Source of the DNA: Nitrospina sp.
GTDB taxonomy: Bacteria; Nitrospinota; Nitrospinia; Nitrospinales; VA-1
Length of the DNA stretch: 11,227 nt
Reading direction: 5' to 3'
Assembly (NCBI GenBank): GCA_003545625.1
Contig: DODH01000299.1
Span: 1-11,227, forward strand
Part shown: positions 1 through 6,856 of the stretch, one piece after another
Position numbering within the stretch: position 1 is the first letter of the stretch
How the letters are laid out: the number at the start of each line of letters is the position of its first letter
Position numbers and translations under genes: made by a program
The notes under the pieces: model-generated
The model's database searches: none
The model's input: the letters and a program-made list of their open reading frames with translations, nothing else
What the model was told of the DNA's origin: nothing

Positions 1-252
1 CTGGATGGCAAAATCAGCATCCCGACCGATGAGGCCTATGACATGGTCGAGACTCTGGAAAAGCAGGAAGGCATTCTGGTCGGGCACTCTTCTGCCGCCG
101 CCCTGGTAGGAGCTCTAAAACTCGCCTCGCAAATTGAAAGAGGTGTGATTGTGACCGTGTTCCCGGACAGCTGCGAAAGATGTTACGTCAATTTTGGGAA
201 ATTTAAACAGTATTACGAAACCCACTCCCAAAAACTTCCCAAGTCCGACTAA
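1..252 (+). CDS. Cysteine synthase-family PLP enzyme, C-terminal fragment (5' end outside window)
   Basis: The frame is open from the first base, so only the last 83 residues are visible. They resemble the C-terminus of fold-type II PLP enzymes of the cysteine synthase / cystathionine beta-synthase family, which make cysteine from an activated serine and sulfide in the cytoplasm. The markers are an EGILVGHSSAAAL stretch, matching the family's EG(I/L)xxGxSSGAA segment, and then V-x-V-F-P-D-S-C-E-R-C-Y, matching the usual (L/F)PDSGERY near the end of the second domain. Two positions differ from the common pattern: Ala replaces Gly after the SS pair, and Cys appears in place of Gly before ER. 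The PLP lysine and the substrate loop lie outside the window, so the exact subtype (CysK, CysM or CBS-like) cannot be decided. A [2Fe-2S] ferredoxin gene follows 34 nt downstream on the same strand, probably in the same transcript. Confidence 0.8.
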   Translation: MDGKISIPTDEAYDMVETLEKQEGILVGHSSAAALVGALKLASQIERGVIVTVFPDSCERCYVNFGKFKQYYETHSQKLPKSD

Positions 253-286
253 CCTCAAGTTTTTCCAAGACCAGAAAAAACCTGTC

Positions 287-613
287 ATGCCGCGTTTTCA
301 AAAACATATTTTCATCTGTATCAACGAAAGAAAACCTGATGACGCGAGAGGTTGTTGTTCCTCACGGGGTTCTACAGAGCTCCTGGATTATATGAAAGGC
401 CGTGTCCACGAACTGGGTCTAAAAGGAGCCGTGCGGGTTAACAAGGCTGGCTGCCTGGATGCCTGCGCCCAAGGCCCGACCTTGGTCGTTTATCCCGATG
501 ATGTCTGGTATGCTCCGAAGACTGAAGAAGACATGGAAGAAATTCTCACCGAACATATCCAAAACAACCGCCCCGTTGACAGGCTGATCATTCCCTTTAA
601 GCCAAAAGGCTAA
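287..613 (+). CDS. Thioredoxin-like [2Fe-2S] ferredoxin
   Basis: A 108-residue soluble protein of the thioredoxin-fold [2Fe-2S] ferredoxin family, which also includes the NuoE C-terminal domain; these are cytoplasmic electron carriers or cluster proteins. The N-terminal strand carries C11 (HIFICIN), then R21-G-C23-C24 and, later, the G55-C56-L-D-A-C60 motif followed by G63-P64. The spacing (Cys, 11 or 12 residues, Cys, 31 or 32 residues, Cys-x3-Cys) fits the four cluster ligands of this family. C23 and C24 are adjacent and either could be the second ligand. The C-terminal part (VVYPDDVWYAPKTEEDMEEIL) matches the usual family ending. The frame has an earlier ATG at 194, but that would overlap the cysteine synthase gene by 59 nt and add 31 residues outside the family fold, so I chose the ATG at 287. 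There is no strong ribosome binding site. The redox partner cannot be told from the sequence. Confidence 0.9.
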   Translation: MPRFQKHIFICINERKPDDARGCCSSRGSTELLDYMKGRVHELGLKGAVRVNKAGCLDACAQGPTLVVYPDDVWYAPKTEEDMEEILTEHIQNNRPVDRLIIPFKPKG

Positions 614-642
614 AAAAAACAGGGAGGCCATCGGCCTCCCTG
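612..642 (-). terminator. Strong intrinsic terminator between convergent genes
   Basis: A perfect 10-bp inverted repeat (arms 620-629 and 633-642, 3-nt loop) is GC-rich, and on the minus strand it is followed directly by eight Ts (the A-run at 612-619). It lies 42 nt past the stop of the TPR gene and is therefore well placed to end the leftward ABC/cNMP/TPR transcription unit. For the rightward ferredoxin transcript the same hairpin lies 7 nt past the stop, but the following bases have only a short T-run. Termination in that direction is likely weaker. Confidence 0.85.
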
Positions 643-670
643 CCTGGTTTCAAGATTTTCTATCCCCAAA

Positions 671-694
671 CTTAAGAACCCTCTTAAGAACCTT
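671..694 (-). repeat. 12-bp tandem duplication spanning a stop codon
   Basis: Two adjacent 12-bp units (671-682 and 683-694) match at 11 of 12 positions. Read on the minus strand, each unit encodes Glu-Gly-Ser followed by TAA, in the same frame, so the C-terminus and stop of the TPR gene are duplicated in tandem. If the first stop is read through, the product gains only three residues plus the inserted one. It looks like a replication-slippage duplication with no obvious function. Confidence 0.7.
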
Positions 695-1064
695 CACTTT
701 TCATAGGAGCGTGATCGTTGAGAATTCTGGATTTAAGAATTGCAGAATTTCCGTGGGCATATTTCCTGGCGGCATAAAAATGATTGGTCGCATCGCCATG
801 TTTACCTAACTTATCCAAGCACAAAGCCTCGTTATAATGCGACTCACCCACGGCGGGGTCAATTTTCGATGCCATTTGAAAATGTGTCAAAGCAACATCA
901 TAGTGTCCCAGATTAAAATGAGTAATACCTTCTTCATTATGTTTATGGGCACTGGCACTGGAACCTTCACGCATGGGAAACTGTAAGGCACCATTATCAG
1001 CAAATACCGGCACAGACAAAAACATAAAGATTAATGCCAACAAAACAGATAATATTTTTCTCAT
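684..1064 (-). CDS. Small secreted TPR-repeat protein
   Basis: The protein is 126 residues from the ATG at 1064. The N-terminus is a clear Sec signal peptide: Arg-Lys at positions 2-3, a hydrophobic core to about residue 18, and a likely signal peptidase I site after V-F-A at about residue 22. Two tetratricopeptide repeats follow at about residues 44-105. Their markers are G-I-T-H-F-N-L-G-H-Y-D-V-A-L-T-H-F and then H-Y-N-E-A-L-C-L-D-K-L-G-K. TPRs are protein-interaction scaffolds, so a periplasmic adaptor role is likely, but the partner is unknown. A GTG nine bases upstream is in frame, but an AAGGTGAG Shine-Dalgarno-like stretch sits at the right distance from the ATG at 1064. The gene is last in the leftward ABC/cNMP cluster, 90 nt after the cNMP-binding gene, and is followed by the terminator at 612-642. 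It may also have its own promoter. The stop region carries a short tandem duplication. Confidence 0.85.
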   Translation of the reverse strand: MRKILSVLLALIFMFLSVPVFADNGALQFPMREGSSASAHKHNEEGITHFNLGHYDVALTHFQMASKIDPAVGESHYNEALCLDKLGKHGDATNHFYAARKYAHGNSAILKSRILNDHAPMKSEGS

Positions 1065-1107
1065 CGATCTCACCTTAATTAAGGGGTTCTAGAATATCCT
1101 ATCCTTA

Positions 1108-1118
1108 ACGACAGTCGT
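1108..1118. promoter_or_regulatory. 11-bp palindrome upstream of the TPR gene
   Basis: A perfect 5-bp-arm inverted repeat (ACGAC / GTCGT around one central base) lies in the 90-nt gap between the cNMP-binding gene and the TPR gene, 44 nt upstream of the TPR start. I found no convincing -35/-10 pair beside it. It could be an operator half-site pair or chance. Confidence 0.2.
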
Positions 1119-1154
1119 ATTATGGGCCAATTCCTTACAACTATTTTTGGGTAT

Positions 1155-1724
1155 TTAACGGATCAGCTCGGAAATGGTTTCGTGGATGCCTCCAAAAACC
1201 TCTTTCATGGTCTTGCCGGATTTAAGAATCTTGTCAAATTCATCCTGATAATCCATTGCCGCGTGGCTGATCGCTTCCAATTCCACTTTCAGGCGGACAA
1301 GAGATGTGTTCATTTCGCTTATCCGGTTCACCAGAACCGCGATAAATTTATCCTTAAGTTTATCGAACAACTTTTGATCCAGCTTCAAAACCCTTGTATT
1401 GGATTTAGCAAAGATGTTAGTCGTGCGGGGAGTTTTCGTCAAAAATGACACTTCGCCAAATAATGCTCCCATGGTAAGGGTGTTAATGGTTACTTTAGGC
1501 AGATCGTTCCGAGTCACAATCGCTTCGCCTTTAAGGAGTATGAATACCGCCATTTCCGTCTGGCCTTCCTTAACGATTGCCGTTTTATCGGAATACTCAA
1601 CGACCTGGTTACTCAGCGCGGCAAACTCCTTCCTTTCAACCAGGTTGAAGGACTCAAAAAACGGAATATTATTGATCAACCGTAAGATTTCCTGAGGGGC
1701 TTTATTATAAATTTTTGTACCCAT
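1155..1724 (-). CDS. Cyclic nucleotide-binding domain protein without DNA-binding domain
   Basis: The protein has 189 residues. Residues ~20-125 form a cNMP-binding beta-roll of the CRP/PKA-R family: IPFFESFNLVERKEFAAL at the start, a VKEGQ turn at 51-55, ILLKGEA at 62-68, and a phosphate-binding cassette with F89-G90-E91-V92-S93 and P99-R100-T101. Glu91 and Arg100, which contact the ribose and phosphate in cAMP/cGMP-binding members, are both present, so nucleotide binding is plausible. The remaining ~60 residues are helical and charged, and no CRP-type helix-turn-helix is visible. That argues for a protein-level regulator rather than a transcription factor. The start is ATG with a GAGGG ribosome binding site about 7 nt upstream. 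The gene begins 2 nt after the stop of the second ABC exporter gene, so it is almost certainly translationally coupled with it. A role in tuning the exporter is an inference from position only. Confidence 0.88.
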   Translation of the reverse strand: MGTKIYNKAPQEILRLINNIPFFESFNLVERKEFAALSNQVVEYSDKTAIVKEGQTEMAVFILLKGEAIVTRNDLPKVTINTLTMGALFGEVSFLTKTPRTTNIFAKSNTRVLKLDQKLFDKLKDKFIAVLVNRISEMNTSLVRLKVELEAISHAAMDYQDEFDKILKSGKTMKEVFGGIHETISELIR

Positions 1725-1726
1725 TA

Positions 1727-3514
1727 TTATCCCTCATTACCGGGTGTCAAGCGTTGTGATTGCAACTGCGACTGGCAAAGTTTATAAAAAACTCCTTTTT
1801 GTTGCAACAGTTCTTTCCTCGGTCCGAATTCTAGTATTTTACCATGCTTCAATACAAGAATTTTATCTGCGTGCAGAAGGGTAGACAAACGGTGCGCAAT
1901 AATAATGCTGGTTCTACCGCGTGTCAATTCCCCGATTCCTTTCTGGATCTGGCTCTCGGTTTCAGGATCAACACTGGAGGTCGCTTCATCCAGCACAAGT
2001 ATCCGTGGACGGACAGCCAAAGCCCTGGCAAAGGATAATAATTGCCGCTGACCGGAGGAAATCCCGACCCCTCCTTCCTTTAGTTCCTGCTCGTATTTGA
2101 AAGGAAGACTATTGATAAAATTATGCGAACTGACAGCTTGCGAAATGGACTCGATTTCTTCCTGACCTATCTGCCGGTTTCCCAATCGAATATTATCCAA
2201 GATATTTCCTGAGAATAAAAATACATCCTGCTGAACCAGCGCGATCTGACGGCGCAAATCGTATTTATTGATATCCCTGATGGATTTACCATCAAACCGG
2301 ATATCCCCTTTTTGAATATCATAAAAACGGCAAAGGACATTGACGAGGGTAGATTTCCCGGAACCCGTTGCGCCGACAATGGCAAGGCTCTCCCCTTCGG
2401 ACAAGGAAAAGCTGATGTCCTTCAATATAAAGTTTTCATCGTTATACGCGAACCAGACATTCTTGAACTCAATCGCTCCTTGCATCTTGAAATCACTATG
2501 GGGAGGAACCGAATCAGGAATTTGTTCGGGGGTATCCAGCAATTCAAAAATCCGCTCGGAGGATGCCATGGCCGTCTGGATAATATTGAATTTTTCCGCT
2601 AGGTCCCGTATCGGCTCAAAAAATTTCTGCAGGTACTGGATAAATGCTACCAGGATTCCTAACTGGATTTCATCCTGAACAAACCGCCCTCCTCCATACC
2701 AGATGACCATACCTACAGCCAGGGAGTTGAAAAAGTCGATGGAGGGCATGTATAGGGCATTGTAATTTACGGTTCTTAAATCCTCTTTAAGCCGATCACG
2801 ATTGATGCCTTCAAACTTTTTGTGATTTGCCTTTTCCCGGTTGAAGCATTGAATCGTATCCATGCCCGACAGGTTTTCTTCCAGATAGGAGTTGAGTTCG
2901 GCAACATGCGTCCGGTTTTTTCTAAGCGCATCGCGAGCCCGGACCCTGTATATCCGGGTAACAACCGAAAGCAGCGGGAAAACTATGCAGACCACCAGCG
3001 TCAGCCGCCAATCCAGATAGAGCATGACAGCAAAAATACCCGTCAACGTGAACAAGTCGCTGAAAATAAGAATGAGTCCGGAAGTCAACATTTCATTGAG
3101 AACCTCAACATCGTTCACCACTCGGGTAATTATTTTCCCGATCGGGTTCTTGTCAAAATAGGAAAATGACATTTTATGAAGATGGGCGAACACTTTCGAG
3201 CGCAGGTCAAACATCACTTTCTGGCCGATGTATTGCATTAAATAGTTCTGCAAAAACTGGAATACGAATGAGGCAATTAATACTGCCAGATACAGGCCCG
3301 CGATAACGTCAAGCCCCGCATAGTCAGAAATTTTTATGTAGTCGTCAATGACGATCTTGGTAAGGTAGGGACCAGCCAGATTGAGCAGGGAAACCCCTAA
3401 CAAAAGGAATATAGCAAGCGCCACCCACTGGCTATAGGGTTTCAGATAAGTCAGCACCCGCTTGAACAAAACCCAGTCACGGTACCGGTCGTTTTCGATG
3501 TAGACCTTGCTCAT
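1727..3514 (-). CDS. ABC exporter half-transporter, subunit 2 (catalytic Glu intact, degenerate signature)
   Basis: The protein has 595 residues, the normal length for a fused membrane-plus-ATPase ABC half-exporter (MsbA/MdlB/TM288-like). Six membrane helices lie within residues ~28-315 and the nucleotide-binding domain from ~345. Visible motifs are the A-loop Tyr357, Walker A GATGSGKS 381-388, Q-loop Gln429, Walker B ILVLD 505-509 followed by catalytic Glu510, and the H-loop His541. The signature motif is ISSGQ (485-489) rather than LSGGQ. In heterodimeric exporters the signature of one subunit completes the ATP site of the other. This subunit therefore supplies the catalytic half of the active site and the weakened signature of the degenerate site. 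The start ATG overlaps the stop of the preceding gene by one base (TGATG). Substrate (lipid, drug or peptide) cannot be read from the sequence. The cNMP-binding gene follows 2 nt downstream. Confidence 0.93.
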   Translation of the reverse strand: MSKVYIENDRYRDWVLFKRVLTYLKPYSQWVALAIFLLLGVSLLNLAGPYLTKIVIDDYIKISDYAGLDVIAGLYLAVLIASFVFQFLQNYLMQYIGQKVMFDLRSKVFAHLHKMSFSYFDKNPIGKIITRVVNDVEVLNEMLTSGLILIFSDLFTLTGIFAVMLYLDWRLTLVVCIVFPLLSVVTRIYRVRARDALRKNRTHVAELNSYLEENLSGMDTIQCFNREKANHKKFEGINRDRLKEDLRTVNYNALYMPSIDFFNSLAVGMVIWYGGGRFVQDEIQLGILVAFIQYLQKFFEPIRDLAEKFNIIQTAMASSERIFELLDTPEQIPDSVPPHSDFKMQGAIEFKNVWFAYNDENFILKDISFSLSEGESLAIVGATGSGKSTLVNVLCRFYDIQKGDIRFDGKSIRDINKYDLRRQIALVQQDVFLFSGNILDNIRLGNRQIGQEEIESISQAVSSHNFINSLPFKYEQELKEGGVGISSGQRQLLSFARALAVRPRILVLDEATSSVDPETESQIQKGIGELTRGRTSIIIAHRLSTLLHADKILVLKHGKILEFGPRKELLQQKGVFYKLCQSQLQSQRLTPGNEG

Positions 3515-5253
3515 CAGAGGAGGATCTCCATTTCCCTGGCCAGTAACTGGTTCTGGAACAGGTTCGCATAGACTCCCCCCGCCCGGACCAGCGAAGCATG
3601 ATTTCCCTGTTCAATGATTTGCCCCGCATCCATAACGATAATCTGGTCCGCGCCCCGGACGGCCGATAGCCGATGAGAAATAATCAGGGTGGTGGTTTGA
3701 CGGAGCTGGCCCTGGATATTTTCTAAAATTTCTTCTTCAGTCTCAGAGTCCAGATGTGAGAACGCGTCATCCAGAATCAGAATTTCAGGTTTTTTGATCA
3801 GGGCGCGGGCCAGTGCAACCCTTTGCTTCTGGCCTCCTGACAGGGAAACTCCACGCTCTCCGATCAACGTATCCAGCCTGTGCGGGAACCGTTCCACATC
3901 TTTCTTCAATCCAGCAATCCGTACAATTTCCTCCAATTCACGGTCGGTGGCAGATACCCTTCCCAACACAATATTGTCACGAATAGACATGGAGAATAAA
4001 AAGGGTTCCTGGCTCACATAACCGATGGAGTCCCGCAAGCGATGAATTTCTTTTATAGGGCGGCCTCCTATCAATAAAGCACCCGCAGTCGGATCATAAA
4101 AGCGTAAAAGCATTTGAGCCAGAGTGGTTTTGCCCGAACCAATCACCCCTACCACCCCCAGAGTCTGGCCCTGGAAAATTTTAATATCGATTCCCTTCAA
4201 GCTCAGCGTATCCTCACCTGGATAGGAAAACTTGAGCCCTTGAAACTCTATATCACCCACTTCCACCAAGGTACCGGTTCCTTCTGGAGCCGGTTTTATT
4301 TCAGATTGAGAAACAAAGATTTCCTGGATACGGCCCATGGCCGCCATTCCTTTCTGGGTAAGGTTAAAAACATATCCGATTCCCATCATGGGCCATGAAA
4401 GAAGCATCAAATAACCATTAAACGCGACAAAAGATCCCAGCGTCATGGAACCGGCGATCACTGCTTTCCCTCCCATCCATAGTGAAAGCATTGCCGCCAC
4501 TCCTAATATAAACACCATGGTAGGGGTGAAAATTCCGAATATTCGGGTTACAGCCAGGTTTTTATTGATGTACTCGTTGTTCAGTTGCGCAAATTTTGTT
4601 TTTTCATTTTCTTCCTGAACAAATGAGTGAAGAACCCGGATTCCGGCAAGATTTTCCTGCACCTGTCCTGTTATTAAGGCCAAATGCTCCTGCACCGCTT
4701 TATGGCGCTTGCCGATTTCCTTAACAAAATAAAAAAACAAAAACGAAATAATGGGCAGTGGCAAAAAAACCTTGAGCATTAAATCAAAGTTGATCCAGCT
4801 CATCATGCCCACGGCGGCAAAAATAACAAAAACCGCATCGATGAGAATCAGTACCCCCAAGCCGAAAAATTCTCTCACGGCCCTTAAATCATTTGTGGCA
4901 CGCGACATGATATCTCCCGTCTTTTGTTTCAGGTACCATGTCCGGTCTAAAATTAAAAGATGCTCGAATAGTCGATTCAGGATATCAAATTCGATTTTCC
5001 GGGAAGCGCCGAACATATACACCCGCCACCCATAACGGCCCGCGACAAGAAATAAAGAGACCCCCAAAAGAAGGAAAACATATTTTAAAAGAAGCTCTGA
5101 AGAAGGTTTTCCAGGCAAGACATCGATAAACTCCTTTATCAACCAGGGCACAACCAACGTCATGGAATCCGTGATGATTAAAGCCGCAATACCTATTGCC
5201 ATTTGCTTGCGGTATTTGGAGATATAAGGCCAGAATGATTTTAAGTTTTCCAA
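3514..5253 (-). CDS. ABC exporter half-transporter, subunit 1 (Asp in place of catalytic Glu)
   Basis: The protein has 579 residues from the TTG at 5253. It is an ABC half-exporter with six membrane helices within residues ~15-300 and an ATPase domain from ~330. Motifs are A-loop Tyr344, Walker A GVIGSGKT 369-376, Q-loop Gln415, a canonical LSGGQ signature 471-475, Walker B LILD ending at Asp495, and H-loop His527. The residue after Walker B is Asp496, where hydrolytic sites have Glu. This is the known mark of the degenerate-site subunit in heterodimeric exporters (TM287/288, BmrCD and TAP types). It complements subunit 2, which has the Glu but a degraded signature. Start choice: the frame is open to a TTG at 5280, but an AAGGA Shine-Dalgarno stands 6 nt before the TTG at 5253, and starting there removes nine poorly typical residues. 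The start is therefore likely, not certain. This is the first gene of the leftward operon, divergent from manC. Confidence 0.92.
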   Translation of the reverse strand: MENLKSFWPYISKYRKQMAIGIAALIITDSMTLVVPWLIKEFIDVLPGKPSSELLLKYVFLLLGVSLFLVAGRYGWRVYMFGASRKIEFDILNRLFEHLLILDRTWYLKQKTGDIMSRATNDLRAVREFFGLGVLILIDAVFVIFAAVGMMSWINFDLMLKVFLPLPIISFLFFYFVKEIGKRHKAVQEHLALITGQVQENLAGIRVLHSFVQEENEKTKFAQLNNEYINKNLAVTRIFGIFTPTMVFILGVAAMLSLWMGGKAVIAGSMTLGSFVAFNGYLMLLSWPMMGIGYVFNLTQKGMAAMGRIQEIFVSQSEIKPAPEGTGTLVEVGDIEFQGLKFSYPGEDTLSLKGIDIKIFQGQTLGVVGVIGSGKTTLAQMLLRFYDPTAGALLIGGRPIKEIHRLRDSIGYVSQEPFLFSMSIRDNIVLGRVSATDRELEEIVRIAGLKKDVERFPHRLDTLIGERGVSLSGGQKQRVALARALIKKPEILILDDAFSHLDSETEEEILENIQGQLRQTTTLIISHRLSAVRGADQIIVMDAGQIIEQGNHASLVRAGGVYANLFQNQLLAREMEILL

Positions 5254-5431
5254 CGTGAATCCTTTTCTTCTTTCCACCAACCTTGGTTATTTTCCTAGTC
5301 CTTTGATGTCTTTTTAGCTAGAATGGGTGCGGGTTTGGGTGGAATAAAAATTATTCAACAAAACCCAGTTTAGTCCTTGAGACCCGCGCAGAGATTACCT
5401 CAACGATCAAAAAGAAAGACAATACAATCCT
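5254..5431. promoter_or_regulatory. Divergent intergenic region between the ABC operon and manC
   Basis: This 178-nt non-coding gap must hold the promoters for both the leftward ABC operon and rightward manC. It is AT-rich in the middle. I could not pick out a convincing sigma70 -35/-10 pair with normal spacing on either strand. The clearest structure is the palindrome at 5342-5356. The exact right-hand limit for the ABC gene depends on its start (5253 or 5280). Confidence 0.5.
5342..5356. promoter_or_regulatory. 15-bp palindrome in the divergent promoter region
   Basis: GAATAA and TTATTC form a perfect 6-bp inverted repeat around AAA. It lies near the middle of the divergent gap, about 90 nt before each flanking start. 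Symmetry and position suit a binding site for a dimeric regulator acting on one or both genes. With such an AT-rich sequence, chance is also possible, and no regulator family is indicated. Confidence 0.25.
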
Positions 5432-6856
5432 ATGTACGGAGTTATATTGGCCGGAGGAAGCGGCACCCGCTTTTGGCCCAAAAGCCGCGAACAAAGCCCA
5501 AAACAATTGCAGAAAATCGTGGGTCCCGGGACCATGCTCCAAAACACGGTTCAGCGCCTGTTGCCCTCGGTTCCTATTGAAAGATTGTACTTGGCCACTA
5601 ACCATCAGCAGGCGATCGAAACCCTGCGCCAGTTGAATTCCTACGGTTTTTTTTCCGATCATCTTATAGCAGAACCCAGTAGCCGAAATACCGCAGTGGC
5701 AATCGGTCTTATGGCAAAATTGCTGATCGACAAAGATCCCGATGCGGTCATGGGCGTTTTTCCCGCTGATCATGTTGTAACGAACTCCGAGGCCTTTATC
5801 AAGACCCTTCAAAAAGCAGAAACTCTTGCCCAAAAGGGTTATCTGGTTACCCTCGGCATTCCTCCGACCCGACCCGAAACCGGATTTGGTTACATAAAAC
5901 AGGGGACTGAGACGGAAGGTGGGGCTTACCAGGTAGAACGGTTTGTGGAAAAACCCGACCCTGCTACAGCCAAACAATATTTAGAACAAGGCAATTACTT
6001 TTGGAATTGCGGAATCTTCGTCTGGAAGGCTTCCACCATTCTTGAAGAATTGCGGCAGCATGCGGGAAATATTCATTCCCAGCTTGAAACTATCGCGGGT
6101 TGTCTGCAAAATTCAAAAGGAAAACCAAGCTACCTGGAACTGAATAAAAAAGGCTGTGGCCTTTTTTATTCCCTGCCCAATCTTTCCATCGACTATGCGG
6201 TCATGGAAAATTCATCCCAAGTAGTCCTCATACCTGCCCAGTTCGGCTGGAACGATGTCGGTGCCTGGAGCGCTTTGGACGATGTATCCGAAAAAGACTC
6301 TGAGGGTAATATCATCAGTGGAAATGTTCTGGCGCAAGATTGCAAGAACTCCATAATCCAGGGGCAGAATCGGCTCATCGCTGTATTAGGATTAAAAGAC
6401 ACGATAGTGGTAGACAGTCCAGATGCCATTCTGGTCTGCGCCAAAGAGCGTTCTCAGGATGTAAAAAAACTGGTGGAATCTCTCAATGAAAACGGCCACC
6501 CGGAAGGGAAACAACCCTCCACCGTCAAAAAACCATGGGGATCCTACACTGTATTGGATTCCGGCCCCTCTTATCTGCTAAAGCGTATTGAAGTCTTGCC
6601 CGGTGAGGCACTCAGCTTGCAATCCCATCAGCACCGCAGTGAATATTGGACCGTTGTCTCCGGTTCAGCGCAAGTGGTGCTAGACGAAGAAACCTTGCAA
6701 TTAAAAGTCAATGACTCCATCACCATCCCCAAAAACACCAAACACCGGCTGGAAAACTCCAGCTCCGACCCGCTTATAATTATTGAAATTCAATTCGGCC
6801 ATCTCCTGGATGAAAATGATATCTCCCGTTTTGAAGACCGCTACGGCCGTTGCTGA
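5432..6856 (+). CDS. manC: Mannose-1-phosphate guanylyltransferase / mannose-6-phosphate isomerase (bifunctional)
   Basis: The protein has 474 residues, the normal length for the ManC/AlgA/XanB family. The N-terminal nucleotidyltransferase domain (~1-340) makes GDP-mannose from mannose-1-phosphate and GTP. It shows the pyrophosphorylase signature GGSGTRFWPKSR 8-19, PKQ 23-25, PADHV 111-115, FVEKP 171-175, and WNCGIF 191-196. The C-terminal cupin domain (~360-474) is a type II phosphomannose isomerase that interconverts fructose-6-P and mannose-6-P. Its metal-site motif is Q397-S-H399-Q-H401-R402-S-E404-Y-W406, with H438 as the likely fourth ligand. Both active sites look intact. The start is ATG and the nucleotide-binding loop begins eight residues in, as usual for the family. 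The upstream ribosome binding site is weak. The gene stands alone on the plus strand, and no glycosyltransferase or phosphomannomutase is in view. GDP-mannose probably feeds lipopolysaccharide or exopolysaccharide synthesis encoded elsewhere. Confidence 0.95.
   Translation: MYGVILAGGSGTRFWPKSREQSPKQLQKIVGPGTMLQNTVQRLLPSVPIERLYLATNHQQAIETLRQLNSYGFFSDHLIAEPSSRNTAVAIGLMAKLLIDKDPDAVMGVFPADHVVTNSEAFIKTLQKAETLAQKGYLVTLGIPPTRPETGFGYIKQGTETEGGAYQVERFVEKPDPATAKQYLEQGNYFWNCGIFVWKASTILEELRQHAGNIHSQLETIAGCLQNSKGKPSYLELNKKGCGLFYSLPNLSIDYAVMENSSQVVLIPAQFGWNDVGAWSALDDVSEKDSEGNIISGNVLAQDCKNSIIQGQNRLIAVLGLKDTIVVDSPDAILVCAKERSQDVKKLVESLNENGHPEGKQPSTVKKPWGSYTVLDSGPSYLLKRIEVLPGEALSLQSHQHRSEYWTVVSGSAQVVLDEETLQLKVNDSITIPKNTKHRLENSSSDPLIIIEIQFGHLLDENDISRFEDRYGRC

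Noticed and set aside
194..286. Upstream ATG extension of the [2Fe-2S] ferredoxin
   Set aside because: It would overlap the cysteine synthase gene by 59 nt and add residues outside the ferredoxin fold. The ATG at 287 fits family length.
1122..1695. Plus-strand open frames across the cNMP-binding gene
   Set aside because: They are shadows of the minus-strand gene, which has a ribosome binding site and conserved cNMP motifs.
2312..3169. Plus-strand open frames of about 100 codons within the ABC genes
   Set aside because: They lie opposite conserved Walker and membrane segments and have no family features of their own.
5351..5977. A 208-codon open frame on the minus strand
   Set aside because: It lies antisense to the start of manC, whose frame has clear family motifs throughout. 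The antisense product has no recognisable domain and no coupling to the ABC operon.
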